A DNA stretch of 64,000 bases from contig JAFLCA010000001.1 of NCBI GenBank assembly GCA_017302875.1, positions 1-64,000 on the forward strand, read 5' to 3'. The position numbers and the translations under genes are program-made. Positions 8,924-20,834 of the stretch are shown here, piece after piece. Numbering within the stretch: position 1 is the stretch's first letter; each line of letters begins with the position of its first letter. The stretch comes from Deltaproteobacteria bacterium. GTDB lineage: Bacteria > Bdellovibrionota_C > UBA2361 > JAFLCA01. Under the pieces are notes generated by a model. That model made no database searches and was not told the DNA's origin. It worked only from the letters and a program-made list of their open reading frames with translations.

Positions 8924-9087
8924 AGGAATACTGTAAGCTTAACCCAAAGATACACTTAGGCCTTTAGCGCCTTGCACCTCCAGTATCGGCCTGCCCGCCG
9001 AATAGGTTAAGGGAATTGAATACTTAAGATTCAGGTCTGCGAATATCCACTGCGGGAAATGCGGATAAGTACGCCCAGTTCGGCCTG

Positions 9088-10317
9088 TTACGCGCCGAGG
9101 CGGCCTTTAAGCGTCTGAGATATTACCTCCAAAAACGCTCCCGTTTCCAAATAGCTGTTTGCCGGGGCATTACTGCCGTGGACGCAAACCGCCAGATCCT
9201 TTGTCATACTGCCGGATTCAACGCTGGCGATGCAGGCGCTCTCAAGCGCCTCAGCGAAACGCACCACCTCAGGGGTATTGTCGAAAATGCCGCGATAATA
9301 CAGTCCGCGACTCCATGCAAAGATAGAGGCAATCGGGTTGGTCGAAGTTTTCTTTCCTTTCTGATGTTCACGATAGTGCCGAGTCACCGTACCGTGCGCA
9401 GCTTCGGCTTCGATTGTCTTTCCGTCTTCAGTCATTAAGACCGAGGTCATCAAACCAAGCGATCCGTAGCCCTGTGCCACCACATCTGATTGCACGTCGC
9501 CGTCGTAATTTTTGCAGGCCCATACAAATCCGCCGTTTGACTTGATGGCATAGGCAACCATGTCATCAATCAGGCGATGCTCATAGGTAATCCCCTTCTC
9601 GGCGAATTTCTGAGCGAACTCATCTTGAAACACGCTGGCGAAAATATCCTTGAAGCGGCCATCGTAGGCTTTCAAGATGGTGTTTTTCGTCGATAGAAAC
9701 ACCGGCATATGCTTGGTTAAGCCATAGTTGAAAGCACTACGCGCAAAACCCTGGATGGATTCATCCAGGTTATACATGCCCATCGCAACGCCCGGGCCAG
9801 TAAACTGAAACACCTCATGCTCAATGGCAGCGCCCCCGCCTTCCGGCTGGAACTTCATGGTCAGCTTGCCTTTGCCAGGCACCAAGAAATCAGTGGCCTT
9901 ATACTGATCACCAAAGGCATGGCGTCCGATAATGATGGGCTTGGTCCAGCCCGGCACTAATTTTGGAACGTTCTTACAGAGAATCGGCTCACGAAATACC
10001 GTGCCGCCGATGATATTGCGGATAGTTCCATTCGGAGACTTCCACATCTTCTTGAGCTTGAATTCCTCGACGCGCGCTTCGTCGGGGGTGATAGTCGCGC
10101 ATTTCACTCCAACGCGGTGCTGTTTGATGGCTTCGGCTGCCTCAACAGTAACCTTGTCAGCCGTTGCGTCTCGATTTTGAATCGAGAGATCGTAGTACTT
10201 AAGATCGATGTCGAGATACGGCAGGATCAGCTTCTCCTTGATGGAGGCCCAAATAATGCGCGTCATCTCATCTCCGTCAATTTCAACGACGGGGTTCAAC
10301 ACTTTGATCTTTTTCAT
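9088..10317 (-). CDS. icd: NADP-dependent isocitrate dehydrogenase, eukaryotic-type
   Basis: 409 residues, full length for type II IDH (the family of mitochondrial and cytosolic IDH1/2) rather than the E. coli type. Diagnostic segments are [14 protein letters not shown] at the start, [27 protein letters not shown] (substrate-binding SPNGTIRN), the metal-ligand segment [24 protein letters not shown], and [18 protein letters not shown] for NADP. It catalyses isocitrate to 2-oxoglutarate in the TCA cycle and makes NADPH. It starts ten bases after the stop of the upstream gene, so the two form an operon; AAGAGATT precedes the ATG. Confidence 0.95.
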   Translation of the reverse strand: MKKIKVLNPVVEIDGDEMTRIIWASIKEKLILPYLDIDLKYYDLSIQNRDATADKVTVEAAEAIKQHRVGVKCATITPDEARVEEFKLKKMWKSPNGTIRNIIGGTVFREPILCKNVPKLVPGWTKPIIIGRHAFGDQYKATDFLVPGKGKLTMKFQPEGGGAAIEHEVFQFTGPGVAMGMYNLDESIQGFARSAFNYGLTKHMPVFLSTKNTILKAYDGRFKDIFASVFQDEFAQKFAEKGITYEHRLIDDMVAYAIKSNGGFVWACKNYDGDVQSDVVAQGYGSLGLMTSVLMTEDGKTIEAEAAHGTVTRHYREHQKGKKTSTNPIASIFAWSRGLYYRGIFDNTPEVVRFAEALESACIASVESGSMTKDLAVCVHGSNAPANSYLETGAFLEVISQTLKGRLGA

Positions 10318-10327
10318 AGCTAATCTC

Positions 10328-10933
10328 TTAGGATTTTTCAGGCTTCACGTGCGCTTGAACCGTTACCTTTCCATTTTTCAGGACAACTTTAAAGGTAACT
10401 TTTTTCCCGGCGTTTTTGGCTTTGAAATCCTTGGCTCTTGCGAGCAATGATTTTTGGAACGCCTTGAAGTCGATATTTTGTGGCATGCCCGTTTGTTTTT
10501 CAAGAGCGGCTTTATAACTGTTAAAGAGTGTTTGCATGCCCTTCTCTGCGACGCCCTGGGCGGTCTGAGCATGGCGATCTTCGACGGCATGACGCTCGCG
10601 AATATCAGCTTTGAAGACATCGCGCTTATACGATCCCTCTTCGCGCTGCCGCAGCACACGCTCAAAATAGGTGTTGTATGTACGGTAGCGATTCTCCAGC
10701 GTACGCAGCCGAAACGACATCTCGGAGTTCTTGAAGGGCGCTGAGAGCAGCGTGCGTATGGTGCGCTTTACTTCGGCATGCAGCTTGTCCGGGGGAAAAG
10801 GCGCCAGGCCGCTGAAATATTGCTCAAACTGCACCTTTAGATCGGCTATCATCCCGTCGAGCTGGGCAAGCTCTCCACGGAGGTCCATGCGCCCGTGCGC
10901 ACGCTCTTCGAGAGTCTTATTTTGCTCTGACAT
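10328..10933 (-). CDS. Coiled-coil protein of a myxobacterial-type family
   Basis: 201 residues, largely helical and strongly charged. The central segment [25 protein letters not shown] followed by [14 protein letters not shown] is the conserved core that I associate, from memory and unverified, with the MXAN_5187-type family of myxobacteria and relatives. The C-terminus ([20 protein letters not shown]) is a small beta hairpin. There is no signal peptide or membrane segment. It is the first gene of a two-gene operon with icd. Function is unknown. Confidence 0.6.
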   Translation of the reverse strand: MSEQNKTLEERAHGRMDLRGELAQLDGMIADLKVQFEQYFSGLAPFPPDKLHAEVKRTIRTLLSAPFKNSEMSFRLRTLENRYRTYNTYFERVLRQREEGSYKRDVFKADIRERHAVEDRHAQTAQGVAEKGMQTLFNSYKAALEKQTGMPQNIDFKAFQKSLLARAKDFKAKNAGKKVTFKVVLKNGKVTVQAHVKPEKS

Positions 10934-11071
10934 AGCTAGACCAGCTTGAACTTGAACAAGGTTCCTATCTATAGCTATCGTAAGGCCTGCCGGTTTGGTT
11001 AAGCTTGCGGATTAACTAATCTCTACGAACGAGACGTTTCCTTAACATATTGTAATAACTGATAATAATTT

Positions 11072-12520
11072 GTGATTACGCGCACTGCCCAATCCCCGTC
11101 CTCGCCCAGCCCCTTGGCTATTGTTGTTCTCGCTGCCGGCATGGGGAAACGCATGCTGTCGGATCTACCCAAAGCGCTGGCTCGCACGAGGGAAAATACC
11201 CTCATCGATCACGTCCTTATTACGGCTTCAAAATTAGATCCCGAGCGCATCGTCGTCGTCACGGGCCATATGGGCGACTTTGTCGAAGAAGAGGTAAAGC
11301 TCGGCGTCACGAATGGAAGTTGGTCTTGTAAGAAGCTGCTCTTTGCCCGTCAAGCAGAACAGCTCGGCACGGGCGACGCCGTCAAAAGCGCGCTTCCGCA
11401 GCTAAAGGATTTTGTCGGCACCGTGCTGATCCTTTGCGGCGATATGCCTCTGGTGCGCGAGGAGTCTCTACGTACGTTGATCTCTTTGCATCAAGCTGAG
11501 AATGCGACAGTTAGTTTGATCAGCTTAGTAACTTCGCAGCCGGCCGCCTACGGAAGAATTATTCGTGATGGCTCTCGCGTAACGCAAATTGTCGAGGCAC
11601 GCGATTGCACCCCTCAGCAACTTTCGGTGAACGAGATTAATGCGGCTATCTACGCAGTGGACTCTGCTTTTCTAGAGCCTGCTCTTAAGGAGCTGAAGAA
11701 CGAGAATGCTCAGAAAGAATACTACCTGACGGACATTGTCGCCAAAGCCTCCGGCGAAGGTCAGACCATAGCCGCTCTCGTCTTACATGATGAAAAGGAA
11801 ATTCAGGGAGTGAATACGAGATACGAACTCGGCCTCGTTAATCGATCGCTCATGGAACGCCGCATCAAGCGCCTGATGGAAGAAGGCGTTGAAATCCTCG
11901 ATCCCGCTACCGTGCTTATCGATGAGACCTGCACCGTACATCCCGGCGCTCGCATCGGACCGAACGTGCAGCTCCTGGGCAAGACAACCATTGAAGCTGG
12001 GGTGATAATTGAAGGGACCGCGCTGATCTTCAATACTCATATTAAATCTCGTTCCCACATCAAAATCGGCGTGCGCATGGAAGACGCGCAAGTGGGAGAA
12101 GGTTGTGCCGTCGGCCCCTTCGCTCACATTCGCCCCGGCAGCGTGCTTGGCGAAGAAGTAAAAATTGGAAACTTTGTGGAAACTAAAAAAGCCGTGCTTT
12201 CCAAAGGCGCTAAAGCGTCGCACCTCACCTATCTTGGAGATTGCAGCGTCGGCGAAGACAGCAACATCGGCGCAGGCACTATCACCTGCAACTACGACGG
12301 GTACTCTAAGTTTGAAACGAAAATTGGCCGGGATGTTTTCATTGGCAGCAACTCTGCACTAGTTGCTCCAGTCACCATTGACGACGGAGCCACCGTCGGC
12401 GCCGGATCCACCATCACAAAAAATGTAGAGAAAGACAGCCTCGCCTTTACACGAGCGCCACAACTTGCAAAGTCAGGCTGGTCAAAGAATAAACGGGAAA
12501 AAGCTGCGAAGAAGAAGTAG
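11072..12520 (+). CDS. glmU: Bifunctional UDP-GlcNAc pyrophosphorylase / GlcN-1-P acetyltransferase
   Basis: 482 residues. The N-terminal uridyltransferase domain has IVVLAAGMGKRMLSDLPKAL (signature loop near residues 21-28), and LCGDMPL supplies a metal aspartate. From about residue 265 a left-handed beta-helix of hexapeptide turns (LLGKTTIEAGVIIEG, VGPFAHIRPG, GAGTITCNYDGYSK) carries the acetyltransferase site. It makes UDP-GlcNAc for peptidoglycan and LPS. The start is GTG at 11072, with no clear ribosome site; the next ATG falls inside the nucleotide loop and would destroy the enzyme. The protein is slightly longer than E. coli GlmU because of N- and C-terminal tails. Confidence 0.95.
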   Translation: MITRTAQSPSSPSPLAIVVLAAGMGKRMLSDLPKALARTRENTLIDHVLITASKLDPERIVVVTGHMGDFVEEEVKLGVTNGSWSCKKLLFARQAEQLGTGDAVKSALPQLKDFVGTVLILCGDMPLVREESLRTLISLHQAENATVSLISLVTSQPAAYGRIIRDGSRVTQIVEARDCTPQQLSVNEINAAIYAVDSAFLEPALKELKNENAQKEYYLTDIVAKASGEGQTIAALVLHDEKEIQGVNTRYELGLVNRSLMERRIKRLMEEGVEILDPATVLIDETCTVHPGARIGPNVQLLGKTTIEAGVIIEGTALIFNTHIKSRSHIKIGVRMEDAQVGEGCAVGPFAHIRPGSVLGEEVKIGNFVETKKAVLSKGAKASHLTYLGDCSVGEDSNIGAGTITCNYDGYSKFETKIGRDVFIGSNSALVAPVTIDDGATVGAGSTITKNVEKDSLAFTRAPQLAKSGWSKNKREKAAKKK

Positions 12521-12534
12521 GACGAGCGGCGGTA

Positions 12535-12654
12535 TTACTTAGCGGCTGCGTTCTTTTTCTTGATCTGAAGATTAACGCGTTTGTTGCGTTTCTTGAGCAA
12601 TTTCGCGCGCTTATTTGCTCGGACGGTTTCGCTTATTTTAGTAGGTGATGCCAT
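12535..12654 (-). CDS. Small highly basic 39-residue protein
   Basis: A complete short frame beginning MASPTKISETVRANKRAKLL and rich in Lys/Arg (14 of 39 residues), ending in an Ala/Lys tail. GGAG lies nine bases before the ATG. Composition and size resemble ribosome-associated or nucleic-acid-binding mini-proteins, but I do not recognise a family. It lies alone between glmU (convergent) and the YbaK-like gene (divergent). The good ribosome site and compact spacing support it being real. Confidence 0.6.
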   Translation of the reverse strand: MASPTKISETVRANKRAKLLKKRNKRVNLQIKKKNAAAK

Positions 12655-12760
12655 ACACTAGAACTCCAAAACTGAAATCAGGGGCAAATACTAGCTAAGA
12701 CCCCTACTACAGTCAAATATAGCGCTTTTAAGGCCAACGCTTTCGGATTAGCTTCTCCCC

Positions 12761-13246
12761 ATGAGTACATTTCAAAATATCAGTCCCAGCGCCCAGCGCG
12801 TCCAGGCAGCTTTGCGTGAAGCCGGTCTCGACAGTCAGGTTGTAGAGCTGCCTTCCAGCACCAGAACGGCCAAAGAGGCGGCACAAGCGCTGCAGTGTGA
12901 GGTCGCGCACATCGCAAAGTCCCTCATCTTCGAAGGGGGGCACTCTCATCAGGCCATTTTAGTCATCGCCAGTGGAACTAATCGCGTCGATGAAAAGCTA
13001 CTCGAAGCCTTGGCGGGCGAGCCCATTCAAAAGGCCAGTGCCGATTTTGTGCGAGAGAAGACTGGCTTTGCTATCGGAGGAGTTTCCCCGGTCGGCCACA
13101 GCGAAAAGCCAAAAACGTTTCTTGATCAGGACTTACAAAGTTTTCCAGTTCTTTGGGCCGCGGCCGGCACGCCTCACGCCGTTTTCAAAACCACCGCTCA
13201 AGACCTGCAACGTATGACGGGCGCTGCCTTCGTCAAAATTTGCTAG
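12761..13246 (+). CDS. YbaK/EbsC-family aminoacyl-tRNA deacylase
   Basis: 161 residues, a single YbaK/ProX editing domain. Conserved features are the helix TAKEAAQALQCEVAHIAKSLIF (with the active-site Lys in AKSL), AILVIASGTNRVDEKLL, the glycine loop GFAIGGVSPVGH, and WAAAGTPHAVFKTT near the end. These stand-alone proteins hydrolyse mischarged tRNA (such as Cys- or Ala-tRNA-Pro) in trans. The exact specificity cannot be read from sequence. It is convergent with gyrB, leaving a gap of five bases. Confidence 0.85.
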   Translation: MSTFQNISPSAQRVQAALREAGLDSQVVELPSSTRTAKEAAQALQCEVAHIAKSLIFEGGHSHQAILVIASGTNRVDEKLLEALAGEPIQKASADFVREKTGFAIGGVSPVGHSEKPKTFLDQDLQSFPVLWAAAGTPHAVFKTTAQDLQRMTGAAFVKIC

Positions 13247-13251
13247 GCACC

Positions 13252-15708
<2,457 letters not shown>

Positions 15709-15784
15709 CTACGAGCTAATTTTGAGCGTGATTTCGACGTGTAAGAATTTGCAGAAAAAAGATAGAACCGAGTATTTCCCTTGT

Positions 15785-15813
15785 ATTATAGACGCCTTAG
15801 GTCCATTCGGTAA
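15785..15813 (-). promoter_or_regulatory. Sigma-70-like promoter of gyrB
   Basis: On the minus strand TTACCG (15813-15808) and a perfect TATAAT (15790-15785) are separated by 17 bases, about 85 bases upstream of the gyrB start. The -35 match is only partial. The 232-bp gap between recF and gyrB has no other feature I can support, and the presence of a promoter suggests gyrB is transcribed independently of recF. Confidence 0.5.
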
Positions 15814-15931
15814 AGCTGTTTAAATGCTTTTTTCGTTGTAATTACATAGTGATTTCAATAAGTTGGCGACTCGAACTTTCAGGTTTTAGCGAGATGCTGA
15901 AAACAGCAAACTTTCTAAGCAAGAAAGGTAG

Positions 15932-17038
15932 TTAGCCCTGATTTTTGCTTTCAATCTCGCCCCCGGAAATTATCAGCTCGAGCGCCTTTTGAGAGCTCGA
16001 AAGATTGCCCTGGTGCTGCTCTGTTCCGGTAATAAAAGTCTGGCACTCCCGCTCATAAATAAGCGCTACAAGGGCCGCTCGCCTGGCGGCATCAAGCTCT
16101 GACTCGACATCATCAAGAAGAATAACCGGGCGCTCGTTACGACGCTGTTCAAGGAGCTCTAATACCGCGAGCTTCAAGGAGAGAACGATGCTGCGCGACT
16201 GTCCCTGCGAGGCAAATGCGCGGGCGGGATTTCCAGCCAAATCAATTTGCACCTCATCACGATGAGGGCCAATAGCCGAGGCGCGAAAGTGAATCTCACG
16301 ATCTCGGACTTGGGCATAACGCTCAAGTAGTCCTTCGATGGTCACGGGAGTTTCGCTGGCAAAAGCGCTGCTCTTTAATCCCAGCGTAACAGCACCGTCA
16401 TCCGCTGAAAATTTCGCATAAATCTTAGCAGCTCGATCCTGTAAGTCTGCTAAAAATTGTGCGCGCCCCAGGTGAATTTTTAGTGCAGCTGCCGCCAAAA
16501 GTTCGTTCCACGTATCAAGTGCGCGAGCATCACTCACCCCGGCCTTCAGAAGCGCATTCTTATTACGAAGCGCCTTATGATAGTCGACGAGCGCGGTCAT
16601 TAACTGCGGCTCGAGATCCACCATGTGCTTATCAAGAAATTTGCGGCGCTCCTGCGGAGACCCCTTCACCAAGGCAATGTCAGTTGGAGAAAAGCTGATA
16701 CACAGTAGCTTCCCTAAAAATGCGCCGACGAATTCTACCTGCTCGCCGTCCAAGTACGCCTTGCGAGATTCGCCCTCGATAGCGACGCCTAAATCAATGC
16801 GGCCGGAACTTGTATTCACGGTAGCGAATACAGAACAGGATTTTTCTTTCCAGCGAATTAGCTCATCAAGGCCCGTAGTACGAAATGAACGCCCGATGCT
16901 GAGAAGATTGATTGCCTCGACTAAATTTGTTTTGCCCTGCCCGTTTTTTCCAACGATGAAATTCGCTCCCGCATTAAAGTGAACGGTTTGATCTTTGAGA
17001 TTTCGGAAATGGTAGAGCTTAAGGGACTCGATGTGCAT
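15932..17038 (-). CDS. recF: DNA replication and repair protein RecF
   Basis: 368 residues, an SMC-like ABC ATPase. It starts MHIESLKLYHFRNL and has Walker A GKNGQGKT (residues 30-37), the signature region FASQGQSRSIVLSLKLAVLELL, and Walker B VILLDDVESELD. RecF helps load RecA at gaps with RecO/RecR. It is encoded between dnaN and gyrB, as in the classical origin gene order, although here a 239-bp repeat element separates it from dnaN. Confidence 0.95.
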   Translation of the reverse strand: MHIESLKLYHFRNLKDQTVHFNAGANFIVGKNGQGKTNLVEAINLLSIGRSFRTTGLDELIRWKEKSCSVFATVNTSSGRIDLGVAIEGESRKAYLDGEQVEFVGAFLGKLLCISFSPTDIALVKGSPQERRKFLDKHMVDLEPQLMTALVDYHKALRNKNALLKAGVSDARALDTWNELLAAAALKIHLGRAQFLADLQDRAAKIYAKFSADDGAVTLGLKSSAFASETPVTIEGLLERYAQVRDREIHFRASAIGPHRDEVQIDLAGNPARAFASQGQSRSIVLSLKLAVLELLEQRRNERPVILLDDVESELDAARRAALVALIYERECQTFITGTEQHQGNLSSSQKALELIISGGEIESKNQG

Positions 17039-17115
17039 GAAGGTATGCCAAACCTAGAATAGCTCGGAAAAGAATACCCTTATTCGTGGTAAAGAACAGC
17101 TTCAGATGGCGGTTG

Positions 17116-17354
17116 ATCGCAACGGAGTTCAGTGGAGCAATAGTTTTCAGTGGATCCTTATCGGGGAATCCGTCCGGCAGGAGCCATCGCGATGACAGGA
17201 GCGAAGAAGGGAGGTGTAAACTTCGCCCCTGGATCTCGACTCTGTCATTGCGAGCGGAAAATCTGCACAGCCCTGTGCCCTGCCACGACTAAAGCGCGGC
17301 AATCCCCCGCTAAGGATCCTTAGCTGCCCTTTTTCCACTATTGTTCGTTGCGAT
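17116..17354. repeat. 239-bp MITE-like palindromic repeat between dnaN and recF
   Basis: The ends are inverted repeats: ATCGCAACG at 17116-17124 and CGTTGCGAT at 17346-17354. Homology continues inward through CAATAGT, AGTGGA, GGATCCTTA and CGGGGGATT-type blocks on both arms. The centre carries TGTCATTGCGAGCGG and GCGCGGCAATCCCC, which resemble the widely dispersed palindromic repeats (GTCATTGCGAG ... GGCAATC) known from many bacteria. No coding capacity is seen. A related fragment lies at 3816-3880. This is probably a non-autonomous mobile or REP-like element. Confidence 0.65.
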
Positions 17355-17374
17355 GTCTTCCCGTCCCAACAGCC

Positions 17375-18517
17375 CTAAGCAGCCGTCAAGCGCATCGGCA
17401 TTACAATACCGATGTAAGACTCATCGCCATCAGCGAAGAATTTACCTGGCCCAAGTTCGCCATTTAGCTCGAGGTTGATCTTCTGGGCTTCTCCCAAAGA
17501 CGCTGTAATATCGAGGATATACTTTGCGTTAAATCCTACACTGAGAGGCTTTCCGGAATACTTCACCTCTAACTCCTCAACAGCTTCTCCCAGTTCAGGT
17601 GACGAGCTCGAAATGCGCAAAGAATTCTGACTGAAATCCAAGCGCACACACTTGCCCTTGTCGGTAACCATCAGGGCAACGCGACGTAAGGCTTGAGAGA
17701 AATCAGAAATGTTCAAAGAAACAACCACTCCGGGCTGTTTTGGTAGAACTTGATTGTAGTCAGGGAACTCGCCATCGATGAGACGCATGGAAACTTTAGC
17801 CGCTGCAGTCTCCAAGAGGAGAAATCCATCTCGAATATCGAGACCAACCTGCACATCGTCATCGCTGGTAATGAGTTTGCGAATTTCCGATAAACCTTTT
17901 CTAGGAACGATAACGCGCTCTTCGAAATCAAGATCAGCTACCGGTCGCGTAATCATGGCAAGTCGATGTCCGTCCGTTGCCACGAAACGTAGAGAGCGCT
18001 CTCCCTTCTTGCCCTTCCCCTTCGATTCCCCAACCAGCTCAAAACAAACGCCATTCAGATTGAAGCGTGTCTCATCATACGAAACGGCGTAGACGGTCTT
18101 ATTAACCATCTCTGAAAGCTGCTTCGAGCTGATTTTACTGCGCGCTTCGAAGCTTACTCCTGGCAAGCTTGGGAATTCTTCGGCACTCACGCCGATCATC
18201 TTCAAACGCGAACCTTTCGAAATAATCTCCAATCGCTCGCCTTCGCCCAGCTTCAAAGTCACTTCTGCGTCCGGTAATTCGCGCACAATGTCCGAAAACA
18301 CTTTAGCGTTAACCGTGGTACTCCCCGGTGATTTGACCTTCGCTGTAGCCGTTGCAAGAGCCGTAACCTCAAGATCAGTCGCTGAGATTTTCAACTTTCC
18401 ATCTGCCGCCGAGAGCAGCACGTTAGAAAGGATCGGCATGGTGGTTCTCTTCTCAACGATACTTTCTGTAACGAAGAGAGCCTTGCTGAGTTCACTTTTT
18501 AAAATCGTCAAATCCAT
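17375..18517 (-). CDS. dnaN: DNA polymerase III beta sliding clamp
   Basis: 380 residues, with three repeated clamp domains. Recognisable segments are KTVYAVSYDETRFNLNGV, RFVATDGHRLAMI, RKGLSEIRKL, and the end of the protein, FFADGDESYIGIVMPMRL. It forms the ring that tethers DNA polymerase III and recruits Hda and MutS. The ATG at 18517 is preferred to a TTG six bases upstream, because family members begin with M-x-L/F-x-I; no good ribosome site is seen for either. Confidence 0.96.
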   Translation of the reverse strand: MDLTILKSELSKALFVTESIVEKRTTMPILSNVLLSAADGKLKISATDLEVTALATATAKVKSPGSTTVNAKVFSDIVRELPDAEVTLKLGEGERLEIISKGSRLKMIGVSAEEFPSLPGVSFEARSKISSKQLSEMVNKTVYAVSYDETRFNLNGVCFELVGESKGKGKKGERSLRFVATDGHRLAMITRPVADLDFEERVIVPRKGLSEIRKLITSDDDVQVGLDIRDGFLLLETAAAKVSMRLIDGEFPDYNQVLPKQPGVVVSLNISDFSQALRRVALMVTDKGKCVRLDFSQNSLRISSSSPELGEAVEELEVKYSGKPLSVGFNAKYILDITASLGEAQKINLELNGELGPGKFFADGDESYIGIVMPMRLTAA

Positions 18518-19007
18518 AAACAAACTGGAAAATGTTTAATTCAGTGTGGCAAAAGTATCGTGAAAAACGAAAAACAATTCTACGTCAGCGCTTGAGGAAT
18601 GAGAACACAAATCTGATTATTTTCTGATCTGATGAATCGATTGAAAGTGTTCGTACATCTTTCTTGTACAAGAATCTTTCCTTACCTTCTTTCTCTTACT
18701 TTTGTTTTCCGTCTTACTAATTAAAGAATTAATAGATCTTTAGTAGAAGTAATAGGGCGGTACAGTAACCGGCATAAGCAGCTTAACTGCCGATCCTTGC
18801 TACGTATTTCGTGTGGATAAGATGTTGGGGCATCAGGGTGCTATTACTGAATCCCCCAACAGGTACTGCAAAACGCAGAATAGCCCACACCGTAGCCCCA
18901 CGTCCTACCATAGTTATCAACAGTATTTACCGGAAAAAATAGAATGGATCCGTGCTGTTGGGCTCGAAATCCACAATACACAAGACCTGTAGGTCAAATC
19001 CGGGCGG
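18518..19007. other. Candidate replication origin (oriC) between dnaA and dnaN
   Basis: This 490-bp gene-free stretch lies downstream of dnaA and upstream of dnaN. It holds a perfect DnaA box in reverse (TGTGGATAA, 18812-18820), a one-mismatch box TTATCAACA (18914-18922), and a two-mismatch site AAATCCACA (18967-18975). An AT-rich tract at about 18600-18760 could be the unwinding element. GTTGGGG and CCCCAAC near 18824-18870 form an inverted repeat. Its position between dnaA and dnaN is a common oriC location, but only three boxes are visible, so the call is moderate. Confidence 0.55.
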
Positions 19008-20441
19008 TTAATGCCCGAGGAGGCGCTTTTCTATCTCAGTAACGATTCCACGCACCTTATCATCGCAAGTTAATTTGCTGGTAACTACGTTAGCGGCATG
19101 AATCACGCTTGAGTGATCACGACCGCCGAATTGATTTCCAATTTCCGGATATGAAGCAGTGGTGTGTTTGCGGCAGAGGTACATCGCAATATGCCGAGGG
19201 AACGAAAGATTTTTCGTTCTACGCTTCGATACCATCTCGGAAGTCTTAATGCTGAAGTGCGTGGCTACCACTTTCTTAATGTCATCCACCGACACATTCA
19301 CCGTCTTTGGCTGCAGGATCGGTTTTAATGCGCTGCGAGCAAGTTCCATGGTGATATCGACGTTCTGAATACTGCTAACCGCATGTAAGCGAGTCAACGC
19401 GCCCTCGAGTTCACGAACATTCGAGGAAACTTTTTCTGAAATCAGGTGAGCAACATCTTCTGGTAATGCGAAATCCTCGAGAGAGGCTTTGCGTTTTAGA
19501 ATGGCGACTCGAGTTTCGAAATCTGGAGCTTGCAGGTCTGCGGTGAGTCCCCACGAGAAGCGCGTTTGAAGTCTCTCCTCCATGCCAGGAATTTCCTGAG
19601 GGATTTTATCAGACGTAATGACAATTTGGTGTTTAGCGCTGTAGAGGGCGTTGAAGGTATGGAAGAACTCTTCCTGAGTTCTTTCTTTACCGCACATAAA
19701 CTGAATGTCATCGATGAGAAGAACCTCAATGCTTCTCAAACGATTTTTAAACTCATCCATTTTGCCGTGACGCAAAGAAAGGATCAGTTCGTTTGTGAAA
19801 GCTTCTGAGGATAAATATAGCACGCGGCGTTTTGGATTCTTCTCGAGCACGGCATTTCCGATGGCGTGCAGAAGATGAGTCTTTCCAAGTCCGACGCCGC
19901 CATAGATGAAGAGCGGGTTATAGCTAAGGCCAGGACGGTCTGCGACGCGCATAGCGGCAGCGTGACAGAACTGATTGCTGTTACCGACGACGAAGTTATC
20001 GAACGTATACTTAGAAATGAGCTGCGAGGATAACGGAGGGGCAGCCTCGGCTTCTTCCACAACTGCCGGTTTTGCCCGTACTTTCAGCTTTTTAACGACC
20101 ACCGGGGTCGAGCGGGCAGCTTCTTCGGTCCCAACGGAAAACTTCAGCTTCAATTCGCTTAGGCCAAGCTCGGAACAGAGTAATGCCGAGATCTTATCTT
20201 TGAATATACGATCCACATGGTTACACACGAGGCGCGAGGGAGCGGCGACTGTGAACTCGGAGTTCTCAGCATCGTAGGAGTCAAAACGTAACGGCTTTAT
20301 ATAAGCAGTGTAGATCTGTGGATCGAGCTCTTGGCGAAGAACAGAGACGCCCTTATTCCAGATTTCAGCGATAGCAAGCGCCTGCGCGTTCATATTGGCA
20401 TCGCCGACTAAAGAATCTCCCTGAGATTGAGCGTTTTCCAT
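19008..20441 (-). CDS. dnaA: Chromosomal replication initiator DnaA
   Basis: 477 residues. The N-terminal DnaB-interaction domain begins after about residue 25 (IWNKGVSVLRQELDPQIYTAYIKPL). The AAA+ core has KYTFDNFVVGNSNQFCHAAA, Walker A GGVGLGKTHLLHAIGN and Walker B VLLIDDIQFMCGKERTQEEF. The domain IV DNA-binding signature is GGRDHSSVIHAANVV. It binds DnaA boxes and opens oriC. The preceding, flexible domain II is rich in Lys/Val/Ala/Pro. The gene reads toward the candidate origin at 18518-19007. Confidence 0.97.
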   Translation of the reverse strand: MENAQSQGDSLVGDANMNAQALAIAEIWNKGVSVLRQELDPQIYTAYIKPLRFDSYDAENSEFTVAAPSRLVCNHVDRIFKDKISALLCSELGLSELKLKFSVGTEEAARSTPVVVKKLKVRAKPAVVEEAEAAPPLSSQLISKYTFDNFVVGNSNQFCHAAAMRVADRPGLSYNPLFIYGGVGLGKTHLLHAIGNAVLEKNPKRRVLYLSSEAFTNELILSLRHGKMDEFKNRLRSIEVLLIDDIQFMCGKERTQEEFFHTFNALYSAKHQIVITSDKIPQEIPGMEERLQTRFSWGLTADLQAPDFETRVAILKRKASLEDFALPEDVAHLISEKVSSNVRELEGALTRLHAVSSIQNVDITMELARSALKPILQPKTVNVSVDDIKKVVATHFSIKTSEMVSKRRTKNLSFPRHIAMYLCRKHTTASYPEIGNQFGGRDHSSVIHAANVVTSKLTCDDKVRGIVTEIEKRLLGH

Positions 20442-20834
20442 ATCAAAGATATTCTTACAAACAAATCGCGCTTAGGCGCGGCAACACAGTAGCCAAGTTA
20501 TCTGCAGTAGTAACGCGAGCCAGCCCTTGGCAGTGCTGAGAAGTAAGGGACCACGTGGTTAATGAGAAGTGACAGTTTGAAATTGTTTGATTGATGACCA
20601 ACATAACCGCCGAATACTCGCCTTGCGTGGACAGCGAATGTAGCTTGGGTGAAAAATTTATTACAAGCACAATTTGGAAAATTCTTTTACGAAATCTTAA
20701 CACAAGTAAAATCAAAATCTTCTCATCGAAAAAAAAAGCTTAGTACAAACAACCTAAAGTAAAAAATGCGGAGCAATCGAAAAAAGTGACGCAGCTGCGC
20801 GGTAGATCGGCAAATTCTTTTGTGAAATTTTTGT
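20442..20834. other. 393-bp divergent intergenic region, dnaA / atpI-like
   Basis: AT-rich in its right half (about 20640-20830), with homopolymer runs. It must hold the promoters of dnaA (minus) and the atp genes (plus), but no convincing -35/-10 pair stood out. Only weak DnaA-box-like sites are present (for example TTATCTGCA near 20499, two mismatches), so it is a poorer oriC candidate than 18518-19007, although a bipartite origin flanking dnaA cannot be excluded. Confidence 0.4.

Noticed and set aside
20455-20715. An 86-residue minus-strand frame upstream of dnaA
   Set aside because: It has no start-site support or recognisable domain and lies in the AT-rich promoter region of dnaA.
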